64,000 bases of DNA from Cygnus atratus (Eukaryota > Chordata > Aves > Anseriformes > Anatidae). Numbering within the stretch: the first letter of the stretch is position 1; every line of letters starts with the position of its first letter. Below, piece after piece: positions 37,199 through 49,003 of this stretch. Both the position numbers and the translations under genes were made by a program. The notes under the pieces were generated by a model, which had not been told where the DNA came from, did not search any database, and saw nothing but the letters and a program-made list of their open reading frames with translations. The stretch spans positions 5,150,975 to 5,214,974 of the forward strand of contig NC_066373.1 of NCBI RefSeq assembly GCF_013377495.2. Direction: 5' to 3'.

Positions 37199-37575
37199 CT
37201 AGATTGTCTGATTTATGTAACTTCAGGATGTAAAAAAAACAACAGTGCCTCTCTAACCTCCTAGTATTTTGTACTAATTATAGCTGCAGAGATGATACCA
37301 AAAGAAAAGCTATATCAACTACCTCTTTGCATGATTTTTGTTTACTTCTTTGAGTAGTGAAATAAAGAAGGAAAACATAAAGGATTAATAAATTCTGTAA
37401 TCAACTAGTTCTGCCTTTCCAAAGGTATAGTCCTTGTTTTCTGTTTTACTGTGCTTTCTTACAATGCAGAACTCATGCACTGATCATTTATCAAGGTTCT
37501 TGACTGGATTGTTTAGTTTTTTTTTTTTGTCTGGACTAAGTAAACACTACATATGTCACAAGCAATTAAGGAGTT

Positions 37576-39927
37576 CTACATCTTGTGCCTAGCAATTGTG
37601 GTGATTTCACAAGAATAAATACTTTTTGAAAATGGTGTGATAGTAATAGTTCGACATACTCTGTAGTAATGTGCGTCGTGGGGATCAAGTGGGCATGCTG
37701 CTGTAATGAGGACATAAAAGGAATGAGACTCAAACTTTCCTTTTGCAAACCAGTAAATTAAATCAGCTGATTCCATTAGACTTAATATTCAATGAATCCA
37801 CAAATGTGCACTCAAAGTGATGTGACATCTAAAGGTACGTTTGAGTTGTACGGACCTGTATTTTAGGAAAATAGTACAGCAGAGGTTTGGACTACAACTT
37901 TTTCCTACAATTTTAAAATGGTTATTAGAAGCTAAGCACAAAATGGGAGAGAAAACCAAGTACCTTTCAGTCAATCTAACAGGAAGCAGGTAGATGTTTA
38001 ATCCATATAAGGTGACAAAGGTACAATTCCTATTCCTTTGGAAGTTACTTTCAAAAGCACGACCCTTCTAAACAACTGAAACACACAGTAAGTTATACAA
38101 AAACCTCTTTGTCAAAATTCCTAGTGCATAAAGTTGTAGGGCTTTCTTTTAAGATGTAAAAAGATTTAAAAACTTATCAATTATTCACAGTATCATGCAG
38201 TATTCATGGCAGTAGCACAGTCAGGGCCATAGGGCTAAGAGCTTGACCCTTGCCTGTGTTAGACTCCCTGATGTCAGGTTAGGGCTGCAACCTCCCTGTA
38301 TGGTTTCTGGAGGGAAAGCTTATTTCAAAGTGGAGTTCAGGCAAACAGGTACAAATGCATGGAACTTCCAATTTGGTAACGTTTCTTCTCCCAACTCTTC
38401 TAAAAAGATGAGCAATGATACCTAGGCACTTTTCCTGTGTGGTTTAATACTCTGTTTAGGTATTCTGCAGCTATTTAGGCTAAGGGATATCTACTGAAGC
38501 AAATAATTTTGTATCTTTCTATAATCCATTCAACTACCTGAATTATAGTGCCAAAGTGATGCGTTGTCTCTTGTTTGATGCGTACTCCCCAAGCCGTGCT
38601 CCCAGTTTTCAAATAATCCTAAAACCTCACTACATTCATCATCAGGAGGAACTTTCAGCCAGACCAGCGTGCCTGGGTTGGAGCCAGACTGCAACGCCAT
38701 AAGTGCAAGTTTGCTAACGTCAACCTGTAATGAATGCCTTTCATCAAAATAAAATGAAAGAGTGAACGTGTTTTAGTTGTGAACTATGACACAATTCTAA
38801 ATGCTGTATAAACTGGGGAAAAAAATAAACATGCTTACCAGTGCATTCCTATAGAAAATGAATAAAGGAGATGATTTTTTTTACAAAATAACCACTTTAT
38901 CTGTGGCCTCTTAAATCTTGATCCTGAGCTTGAGGACTTAACACTAACAATTACTGGAAACTAAACATTATAGACTCAGTAGATGAGATTACTTTTAGGG
39001 GAAATCATAATTTCCATACTTCTCCCACAATCAATAATCTTGTCTCTGTATAACATAGAGGTTAATAATATTAACAACTTTCCCCTTACCAATGCTTCAT
39101 TTCTGTTTCACAGACACCAACCCCTTTCTCTCTCAGATTGTCTAACTGAATAATAAAAACTTTTATTCAATCCATATTTAGTTTTGAAGATTTTTATCAA
39201 AAGCAGTCCTAAAAAGATTGCTTACCTAAAATTTTGCCTTTTTGAAACTGCAAATTGCTGCCTTTCCCAATGAATCATGACCTATCATGAATGTAAATGC
39301 AAATCATGTAATTGTTATTCTGATCAGAGGGGAAAAGTGAATCAATGGCATCAAGCTAAAAGAACAAAACCACATTAATCATAACACTTGGTGTTTTGAA
39401 GTGGTGCCATCCCACTACTGCTATGGCTGTGTAGGTTGTACATCATGAGTTCAGGCAACATTACACAGATGTCTCAAACTACCATTGTACACAGCTAGTG
39501 AGCCACCAGCTAATTTTGGTAATAAAGATGTTGCATCAAATAGGTTAGTACCATATCTAGCATAGTAAGTATTGGAAATTTGTTTGTATGAAAATATTAT
39601 TCTAATTCATCAGCAGACTGTGGTGAACATAAAATAAGGACAATGTCAACGTCACTGTCATTAAATTAACAGTACAATTACCTAAGCAGCTCTGATGATT
39701 AGATTAGGAGTGTGGCAGATCTGTTTCTAATTCTCCCCCTAACTGGTGTCTCCAGAGAGTTGATGTCCTGTGGATCAGGTACCTCTCTGCTTTTTCTTTG
39801 TACTGGCAGATTGGGAATTTGTGTTCTGTAGTAATGGCTCCCGTCACAGAATTTTAATATGCCAAGTGGACATTTAAATGACATAACATCTAACTTCTTG
39901 TCACACTGGTCATATGAATAAACAGAG
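37576..39927 (-). CDS. 3' part of an unrecognised multi-exon gene or pseudogene between GCSH and the PPP1R3 gene
   Basis: Six exon-like segments on the minus strand join in one frame: 39927-39783, 39355-39226, 39141-39090, 38848-38839 (10 nt), 38724-38538 and 37700-37576. Exit phases 0, 1, 2, 0, 1 match the next entry phases, and the last exon ends in TAG. Splice signals are mostly good (gtaagc, gtaagg, gtagtt donors; pyrimidine-rich acceptors). The longest exon reads NPGTLVWLKVPPDDE and GLFENWEHGLGST; the last reads PLDPHDAHYYRVCRTITI. The segment at 39355-39226 has an in-frame TGA at 39275-39277, so the gene is dead, polymorphic, or the segment is wrongly bounded. No family recognised and no start found; upstream exons are uncertain. 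I chose borders knowing the phases, which inflates the apparent fit. Confidence 0.45.
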
Positions 39928-40859
39928 CTGCACCAATAAATCAATCCAGAATGACACCCAGTTCTTCAACTGAGAGTGTGAGGTTTTTCTGTTGTGGTGC
40001 TGGGAGACATCACACAGCAAGAGACAATGGAAGTTTCACCACATGCATGACTTATTTTGGAGAAGGAAAAACGAAGAATAGTGCCTAATTCACTAATAAC
40101 ACAAGTTCACTAGTGGGCAGAATGTTCCAGGCTGTCAAAGGATGAGGTGCAGATTTAAATCATTTCAAGTTAAAAAAGAAATAATTGTACAATTTCACCA
40201 CACGGTGGCACTCAAAATGTTAGAGATGGTACAGTGGAAAGGTAAGGACATGGAAGTGAGGCCAGCCTGTTTTTCTAGCTCAGCTGCTTGTCTGAGGGAC
40301 ACAGCAGTGACTCAGCTTTAGTGTCATTTAATTCCCTAGGTCAATTTCATGATCAGAAAAAATACTAAGAATATCGAAAATCTTCATAAACCACTCCTCA
40401 CAGAACTGTATGTAACAAGAATTCACTTGAACCCCATTATATTGTATCCCTCATCTTACCACCTTTCTTCTCCCACAGTTCCCCGTTCCTGCAGCATCTC
40501 TTGTCAGGCTGTCAAGACGAGGCATTTGGCCAGGGAGAAGGCTATATGTGCAGTTTAAAATTTTACGGAGTTCTAAGTATTATGCCATCCACTAAGTCAT
40601 TGGGAGCCTTTCAAATAACCTAGCAGAGTCTGACTGGTAGCTTTGGCAAAGAAAAACGTTCTTCCATCAATGCAACAGGCAAAACTGCTTTTAACATTAA
40701 TGAAGCTGTATCAGTCTTAGAGAGAATGCAAAATTCACCTACATAATACATAATACATGCCCCTTCTATGGAGAAGAGACATTGTTTTATGTGGTGAAAA
40801 GAAACTGGGCTGATGGAAAACTGAACACCTTTGGGAAAGCCATTCCAGGGGAATTTGAC

Positions 40860-40955
40860 CTTATGGATGTAAGGCAACATGGAAAGAATATTGAGCAGGC
40901 AGTGCCAATCAGTGTAAATTACTAGCAAGATATGCTCTAGTTGGCATGAGCCAAA
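40860..40955 (-). CDS. Candidate upstream exon of the unrecognised minus-strand gene
   Basis: A 96-nt segment open in only one frame, phase 0 in and out, with acceptor ttctcacag and donor gtcaaa. It reads QLEHILLVIYTDWHCLLNIL, a hydrophobic strand-like pattern. The frame stays open well beyond the donor on the same strand (to about 40620), so the 3' border is unsure. Linkage to the exons at 37.6-39.9 kb is inferred only from strand and position. Confidence 0.25.
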
Positions 40956-42097
40956 CTGTGAGAACAGCCTAGGAGCATCCTCAGTGTAATTCTTTGCTTT
41001 CCCCTGACTGTTTGAGACACAGTCCTTGAGGGACAGCCCTTGGCAGAGGAATTTAATCTGTGGTATCTGTATCGGGTAGTTACCCTTGCAATATTGATAC
41101 CCCTCTCTTCCTGACAAGGCATAATTCAGACACATCAGACCTGATCTATTTTAATGCAGTACAAGTGTCGTACATCCTCTGCTATTAGGCTGTTTTATTT
41201 GTCATTTGTTTATACTGTTTAATTATTTATGCTATTGAATGTGTTTTGCTCAGAGATGTATTTTAATGGAGGTGCAGTACTTCTACCTTTCTCTAACCAT
41301 GAAAGTCAATCCACGAGATAGGAGGATGAGTCTGCATGAGTACTTCTGTTCTTCAGCCATTACCCCCTCCCTTCTTCATTGCAGGGGTCTGGATCAAGAG
41401 AAAATGACAGAGAATTAAGTATTGTTTGCAGCTCCTGCCTGTTCTGACCTCCCCCAGTTGTGCCACAGCTGGTAAGTACAGTCAGCTCAGCTACAACTGA
41501 AACATTTTTGTCAGCTTTCTGTTAGTCTGAGAGGCATTTCCTCAATCAGTTTACCTGGTAAATACGTTAGCCAACAAAGAATAGAATACAGATGTTCAAA
41601 ACCTTGGAAGGAATTTGTCTACTTCCCATGTTTTCCCTATGTCTAAAGAGGTAACATGCACATCCCTGTGCCTATGCGACCTAAGGTAGTATTTCTGGCA
41701 GAGAATCTAACAGTCTTGAAAAGGGGCAGCCTTTAGAGCTAGCATAGCCAGCCCCTTCCTCCTTTCTACTATACCTGTACACATGGAGAGCTGCAAGGAA
41801 GAACAGGCAGTCATTCTGAGGTCAGAAAAAGCAAATTTGGATGAGTCCTTGAGATTAATTTAGCTAACACCTGGATAGTCTCAATTCTGCATCACCACTG
41901 AAAGAAAAAGTATGTGCCCATTAAAGAAACAGCTCTATTACAGCTAGTGCTCAGCATATATGGGGCTTAGAAACCTTCCTCCTAGACCAAGAGGTCCTTC
42001 AGCAGTGGAAAATCTAAACCATTATTTTAAAAAAAAAAAGCACAATTGTATTCATGTATCTCACACCTTCCCTCTATGAGAGCCACTCTCTCACCAC

Positions 42098-42310
42098 CTG
42101 AAATACTGCAGTTTCTGCACCACCTACCGCCTAGCGCAGGCTTTTGGCAGCTGAATACCAAATTGCACAGACTGCTCCAATTGTTGCTGGTGACCATAGC
42201 AATGCAAAACTGGGAAGGATTAAAGCCACAGGCAACTGAAGTGCAAGCATCCCTGTCTGAACTACAGACTGCTACACTGGCTATCTTTGAAACTGCGCCG
42301 AGATACAAGA
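42098..42310 (-). CDS. Candidate exon with a beta-propeller-like pattern
   Basis: A 213-nt segment, phase 1 in and out, with acceptor atctttacag and donor gtggtg. It reads SKIASVAVCSSDRDAC, then CGFNPSQFCIAMVTSNNW and SLCNLVFSCQ. The spacing of small and hydrophobic residues recalls one blade of a WD40-type propeller, but no diagnostic WD dipeptide is present. An alternative acceptor lies 16 nt upstream. The opposite strand is also open here, which weakens the case. Confidence 0.3.
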
Positions 42311-42649
42311 CTGTAAAGATAGCTACCTATGTTTATGCCAACTGATAATCCCATCTTATCTTCCTGAGAGCTGATTGCACTTCAGGAGACCAGACTTCCA
42401 ACCCAACTCAGCATACAACAGCTTCCAGAGAGAATATTCTGAACAGAGACTGCTTGAAGACATGCAGGCTTGAAAACCTGGCCTGAAAGCTGAATATTTG
42501 TCTTTGGATGTGCAGGCACATCACCCAAAGCATTCCTACGTGCACTACGGATGAATCAGAACATAGTTGTTTGTTGGTTAAAAAAAAGAGGTTTATATAT
42601 GCTTGCAATTTGTATCATTAATCTTTAATGACAGCAAGAAGCTACAGGT

Positions 42650-45600
42650 TTATAAATATATATTTTTTCATTATTGTGACAACCAGTGACTAGATGCAGT
42701 TTTGGTGGAAAATAATCTGAAATACTGTAAGGCTAGGTAAGTTACAAGGCATTACTAGAAAAAGTTGATTTTGAACTTTTGGTGATATCACAGTATTGTT
42801 ACAAATATTAGAAACAAACATTACTTAGTGAAATACAAACATTGCAGAAGAAACTGCAACCAAAAGTAACTTACTCGTAAAGTTTACAGTTAAGAAACAA
42901 ATTCTTACTTTTTTTTCCAACAAAGTCAAGGTAAATCGAAGAAACAACAATAAAAGCTTGCACGTAAGGAGCCCACTCTTGAACAGACAGCATCTCCATT
43001 ACCAAGAGAAACAATTTACCACTGTGCAGGAGGAGTTAGGTTTGTTTAAACCTCTTCAAGAACCTTAATTTTTTTGTCGCACATTTTTTTGTTAGCTTTC
43101 CTGCACTGCAACGTGGATTCCAGTCCTGATCAACTTTAAAAACATATATATATATTAGCTTTCTGAGTTTAAAAGTATAATACAATTTGGTTTATTTCTA
43201 AGATACAGGAATACAAAATTTTAAAACTCACAACACTAACACAGTGTTTTCTCCTGGAAGGTGACTAGAGAAAAGTATAACGCATGAGACTTGCATAATT
43301 GTATGAAATATTATCTTGCTACTGTTACTTGGAGTATGCTTATGATTTAGTGAAGTCAGATTGCACAAAAAAAGAGCCTAAAAATATAACACCATTTAAG
43401 ACATAATTTCCTTAATGACACTTTAACAGAATATTCTACACACAACACAACGATACAGCAACCATAGCAATCAAGTCAATCGCTAAAAAAACAGGTGCAC
43501 CATAATATTGCATAGAAAGAAATCCCTGGTATAAATACACTTGCACTGGAGACTAGGACTTTTTTCCTGCCTTACTAAATCAACAGACGTAAGTTTTTAA
43601 AAAGCACATCTGACATTTGACATTTTTCTTGGCTATATTCTTTGGAATTACTAGTGCATATGTTATTTCAAGCACAGTTTTATTCTGCATGCTATTGTTT
43701 AATATTAAAAAAAAAAAAAAAAACACAAACCGAGAGGAAAGCTGTTTGCCTATCTCCCCCTAAAAATGAAATGTAAAATGTAAAATAATTGTCTAATGTT
43801 GCGTGACAATACAATCAGACCTTTCTCAAAAACAGAAAGCTCAAACAAAACTCAGAATAGCTGAATGAAGAGAATATCCATACAAGATAGGAAACTCCTG
43901 GGTTAAAAAAACCTGCCTGTAAAATAATTTAAAAGCAATATTCAAAAGCTGGATAAAGAAAGAGTCGAACCTCAGGAACAACCAATAGTTTAATTCCCTT
44001 TGATTGTGGAAGACCTACATTCAAGTCCATACACTGATTAAAGAAGTACTCTTACCACCTAACTATTTTGGGACAATTCTCTCATATAAGCTAAACCTGA
44101 GAAATCCTTCCTATTGAAACACATACGTTTCCCTGAACATGCTCCATTTTGAAAAATGTCGCCATCTTTCATTAAAAAATCGTGATCCGCTCTACATAAG
44201 GCTATTTTTTTTTTTTTACTTTACAGCAAAATTGACTACATTTACTTCCTATATTAAACTATATATGCTCATAAAATGTTAATTTTGGTGCTCACAAAGT
44301 TTTTAATTTCAGTAGGTAATCCTTCCATATATTCAGAACATGTACACATGAAATGCATACAGGAAACAGAATTACAGATGACTTGCCAAAAGGCCATGCA
44401 GTATATAATTGGAAGGTAGATGTCATTTTCTTTAGATATTCTCTATAGTGAACACTTTAATCCCATGATACAAACTGTGCAGAGAGATCAAGTCCAACTA
44501 TAAGTTTTAGCTATATGCATTATGCAGCATCAGGTAAATAACAGTAAAAGCTGTAAAGACCATCATGTCTACACAAATAAATTTAATAAAAAACTAGAAT
44601 TTCTGGTTTCAGATAGAATATATATTTAGAATATCTGTGTAAGTGGTGAATATATACAATAAATATATTTTGTTATATTAACTATGGTCACAGTTTTTTT
44701 ACCTAGCTAAATAATTTCAGAGGTGTACCAGGAAGACGCGGTTCTGACAGTAACTTCTTTCACTGTAGTATGGGAAAATATGATCAAATTCTTCTGGCTG
44801 TTACAGGTGCAGGACTTCTGGCACAGCTGAAAGAGTGTCAGGAATTAGAATTGATTATTAGATTTTTAGTATAAATTTCATTTTAATGAGAACGCCATAG
44901 CTGGACTTTTGGTGGGAGCGTGAAGGAACAAATGAGATTTCTTCCTAGGAAATGTTGAAAGGCACATAAAGATTTCAATGTATAGTTAATAATATGTTAA
45001 AAAGCAGATTCTGAGTATTTCTGTCGGTTACTTTATGTTTAAAATACAGAATTAGATGTTTGCCTGTTGGCGCTACTGAAAAACATTTCACGTATCTGTA
45101 GAGATCACGCATATGCATGAACAGACAGCTGTTTGTTCAAGTGATGCACCTTCCCCTCACATACACTGCAATAACAAAACGTGTGCACTTGCTCTGCTAT
45201 TTAATACGATACTGAGGCACACACATTCACAACAAAAAGTTATTTGCAAATGGTAAAAGGAGAAAATAATTAGCCTGAAGTAATGTACATTTATTGAAAA
45301 TGAGCATAACATTTCAATTATTCTTTACACTAATGAATAGTAACGTGGTTAGCTAGCTGAAATTCAGTTTACAGTCACTTAATTGTTTTGATCCCTGCTA
45401 GGGCTTCTATTGATTAGGGTAGATTTCACAAATATTGCCATAAGAGGCATGGAACCACATGCAAAAACTCTATCAGTTTAAATGTGCACCAGCAAACGTG
45501 AATGTGCATCAGACACACAGTACGATTTGACTTACTGTAGGAAGTATCACTATTGCACATAAAATAAGATGGCACGTTTCATAAAGCTACAACTTTGTAC

Positions 45601-46300
45601 AATAAATGGCAGACAGGTTTTTACACCTCCAAAGACATAATGAATGTGATTATGAATAATTCACTTAAAAGTGAAGTACGCTACCTAAGGATTATTGCCT
45701 TGCCTACACCTTCTAGCATCACTTGGAAAGGAAGGTGGCATGGGCTTTATCCATGCAAATAAAAACAACTGAGCTGTCATTTTTTCCAGAAAAAAAGATT
45801 GGCTTGAAGAATTTGTATCCTGAAACATAATTCAAATATTTTACTTTGCCTTCTAAAGTTAACTTTGTGGAACTATGTTCTTTAGAAATGTGTTTAAAAA
45901 AAAAAAAAGTTGTCTTGCTCCTTCTTCCATTAAAATTACTGATGCCCTGCCAACTTGAGAAGTACCCTGTTCAGCACAGGCTTTTCTCCTCAAAGTTATC
46001 ATTTATGTAGATTGTAAGTTCTATTTGGGATTTTTATTTTATTTCACTTCCATTTATACAATGCTTCTAGCAAACCCCGCCTAAATAGCATCAGGCTGAA
46101 AACTAAAGGACTGGAAACCATACATGGATGCTGCCAGTGGAAAAAGTACTCGCAGTCAGTGCACCTAGACATGTTTTTGGAAATCTTGAGAAGAAATTAA
46201 TGTGATAGAAGTGAAACTGTAATCAAAGCAGTGCAGCTTCAGCATATATCACTGATAGGTTTCTGTTAGAACACCTCACACTTCTTCCAAAGATGTCATC
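42650..46300. other. AT-rich non-coding stretch
   Basis: Apart from the candidate exon at 44729-44826 and a weak exon-like piece near 45700-45780, I see no gene. The plus strand carries several A-runs (for example 43707-43722) and short TA repeats (43144-43155). It may be introns of the unrecognised gene, 3' UTR of the PPP1R3 gene, or both; AATAAA on the minus strand at 43191-43196 is one possible end. Confidence 0.5.
44729..44826 (-). CDS. Candidate exon, minus strand
   Basis: A 98-nt segment with a strong acceptor (gacactctttcag) and donor gtacac, phase 0 in and 2 out. It reads CNSQKNLIIFSHTTVKEVTV. A second frame through the same bases is also open for about 26 codons, so the coding claim is weak. 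Confidence 0.2.
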
Positions 46301-46340
46301 AGTAGCATCCTCCACTCAAAGCTGGCCGGGCCAACCTCAC

Positions 46341-46425
46341 CTTTCGAGGCTTTAAATGGAGGTGTTTTTAAGTGCTTCCAGAAGACCAGGTCTTCTACTG
46401 GAGTTGAACGTGTATCACTGATAAT
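46341..46425 (-). CDS. Candidate exon, minus strand
   Basis: An 85-nt segment, phase 0 in and 1 out, with donor AAAG|gtgagg and a weaker acceptor (cttgatcacag). It reads IISDTRSTPVEDLVFWKHLK, then TPPFKASK, with balanced charged and aromatic residues as in real protein. A stop codon sits two codons upstream of the acceptor, which limits the start. Confidence 0.28.
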
Positions 46426-47527
46426 CTGTGATCAAGCTCAAGCCCATAGTTACCCACGAAACTGAGTGTTGAACTAAACATCAGCTTAATTGCTTAAAAG
46501 CTCAGGAGTCAGCTTTCCAAAACATTCTTCTGGTGTATTACATCCTCAAAAGGTTTAATATTCAGATGTATATTGGACAAAGGGGTTAAACGTTCATAAA
46601 CACATTATAGCATTGGTTAACCTAAAGCGCACAGAAACTACTTCTTTTCCCTCATATGACATCATTAAGATGCTTCAGAAAAACTGTTGCTGCTTTAGTA
46701 CATGGGTAAGAAAGGCCAAGCAAAAAAATGTTTTGGAAAGCTCTAACACATAAATAAGGTGTTTGGCTGCATTTCCACCGTATTTCAAAGTGCTTTCAAA
46801 TGGAGACAAGTTCGCTTCCTTCTCTCCAGTATTAAGGCTCTCATAACAAACTAGGTTTAACTAGAAGACACTTGGGCTTTCTTTATCAAACATACTACTT
46901 AATATGCATTAATCACGAACAGTTTAAGACCCAAGTTCTGCAATTCTATCTTTATAGATGTGTGCTAGTGATACATAGGGTTACTTCAATACAAGATCAG
47001 GGCCTTAATATTCTAAAATGTGAAATACTCAGTAGGTGCTGACAGTATATTTCTTTTATATTCTATTTCTATGAAGATCACATTGATCAGAAAACTTGTT
47101 GGGGAACTAAAACCAAGCTACCAATACTACAGGAAGGCTACAGTTGGTATGATTTCTATTAAACCAGAAAAAGCGGTATAGAGAAATTAAATTAAATGCT
47201 CTTTTCCCATCAACTTGCCAGACCATTTTTTCCAGAATTCACAGGTTTAATTATTCTGACTCAAACAGACCCTCAGGAGACAAAAGTGCTCTCAATTCCC
47301 ACTGAAGTTGAAAGGTTCCATGAGAACCTGGCATTAATCAAGCTGTTTGGGATACTTAACCCTCACAAGGAGCACAAAGAATACAGTTAGAATTACACTT
47401 CACTCCTAAACAATCTACAAAAGGTCCAAAATGTTGAATGCCTGATCCTACAGCCCTTCATAATAGGAAGATGACACCAGCATTTGTTCTGCCACTCTCA
47501 GAAGTCATCTTTGTAGAAGTCCCTCAC

Positions 47528-47607
47528 CTGCAAACGCAAACGTGCCTAAATCCTGGAAAGCCAGCACCCAGATTTGGCACCAGCACAACCTGTATTCAGC
47601 CAAACTC
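47528..47607 (-). CDS. Candidate exon, minus strand
   Basis: An 80-nt segment between acceptor ttgctttttcag and donor GCAG|gtgagg, both close to consensus. Only one frame is open (phase 2 in, 1 out), reading LAEYRLCWCQIWVLAFQDLG. If coding, it would be the furthest-upstream supported exon of the unrecognised gene, though the weaker exon-like piece at 48262-48303 (acceptor gcag, donor CAG|gtatgg) could precede it. Confidence 0.25.
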
Positions 47608-48818
47608 CTGAAAAAGCAAGTTTAAAAAGGAAAATGCTGTTCTCTGCTAGTAACATCCAAAATAGATCTTTGAGGGCAGAAGTCAACATACTCTGCAATT
47701 TCAATGTTTTTTATTGGTACATCTCTACTTCTATGCAAAGGTACTACTTTTCCTCAATCTGACTGACTACATATAGCTAGCCTTGTGAAATCCGCCACTT
47801 TCCGGAATTATTCTAAAAATCTGGAACGTTTTGTTTTGCAAAAGGCAAGCTCCTGCCCTTATACCTTAGCATAACAACTTCAATTAGACTGTTAACAGAA
47901 ATAAAACTGGAAATGTTGCTTGGGATGCAAACCAAAATTATGGATTCAATTCCTGTCACCTCTAATTCTTTGGTGCAACTTCAGGACTATCCTGCCAACC
48001 TGATCATGAGCAGCTTTATGGGAACAACCCTACTGAAACAAGCATGACAGATCTTTACAATGTATCACGTGGATTTTAAAACAAAGTGCTTGCTTTATAA
48101 AACCTGTTAGTAGGCTGTATTTCCATTACTACGTGACACTATTTTTCTTAGCATTTTTCTAAATACGCTTGAATATATGAAACAGGGTTCAAAATTTTAA
48201 AACTTTAATCTTTGCTACAAACCCATCGGCCATTTTTACAGCATGAGAAATACAGCCATACCTGGGGGTATCTCTTTTGGGGTTCAACACCACCATCTGT
48301 CCCCTGCAATTAACATGAGTGACTGCGTCCGCGTGGACGCTGGGGTCTGTGGGGTCTGGGAAGGGACCCAGCACCTCAACGGAGCCAGGCTTGGTGAGGT
48401 GGGCTGAGGAAAGAGGATGGGTGCCCAGGGCAGTGCTGCCTGTGTTTCCAGAACCCAGTGCTGTGGGCACAGCACCCAGGAAGATCTGTTTGCACCAGTG
48501 GATCCTGATTTTCACTGATAAGTCCTGCAAATATTGACAGCCTCCCTCCCCTCATTCCAGACCCTCACTGTGCAGCAGCTTTGGTCACGAGCTCGAGGCG
48601 GAAAACACCGCACACACTGCTGCTGTGGGACTTAACACCTCGCACCCAGCCTTCGTCCTGACTGGAGCCTGAACGCTTATCCATACGCGGCGTTAATAAG
48701 ATAGAAAAGATAAATAATTTATCTGTAAACGGAATTCAAAAAAATATCTTCTGGCCGCTTACGAAGAAGCTTCTGGAAAGGTGGGCTGGGTGGGGCTGCG
48801 GTTGGGACGGCGGGAAGG

Positions 48819-49000
48819 GTGAGGTGAGGTGAGGCGAAGCCGGAGGGTGCTGGGGCGGCTCTGTGAGGCGAGGCGAGGCCGGAGAGTGCCATGGCTGTCC
48901 CGTGAGGCGAGCTGCAGCCGGAGGGCGCTGGGGCCGTCCTGTGAGGTGAAACAGGGTGCCGCGGCCGCCCTGTGAGGCGAGTCCGGAGGGTGCCGGGTCC
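48819..49000. repeat. GC-rich imperfect minisatellite, about 40-bp unit, 4-5 copies
   Basis: Repeated blocks of the form gtgaggcgag followed by ccggagggtgc and a gggccgtcc-like spacer occur four to five times, ending only a few bases from the PPP1R3 stop codon at 49004. On the minus strand this would be the start of the 3' UTR. Units are diverged. Confidence 0.8.
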
Positions 49001-49003
49001 CCC

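Noticed and set aside
40620..41135. 171-codon minus-strand open frame taken as one gene
   Set aside because: No clear start, composition mixed, and only the segment 40860-40955 has fair splice borders; listed only as a candidate exon.
37500..48600. Reading the whole interval only as the PPP1R3 3' UTR
   Set aside because: Phase-compatible exon chain and terminal stop at 37.6-39.9 kb are not explained by a UTR, although part of 43-48.9 kb could still be UTR.
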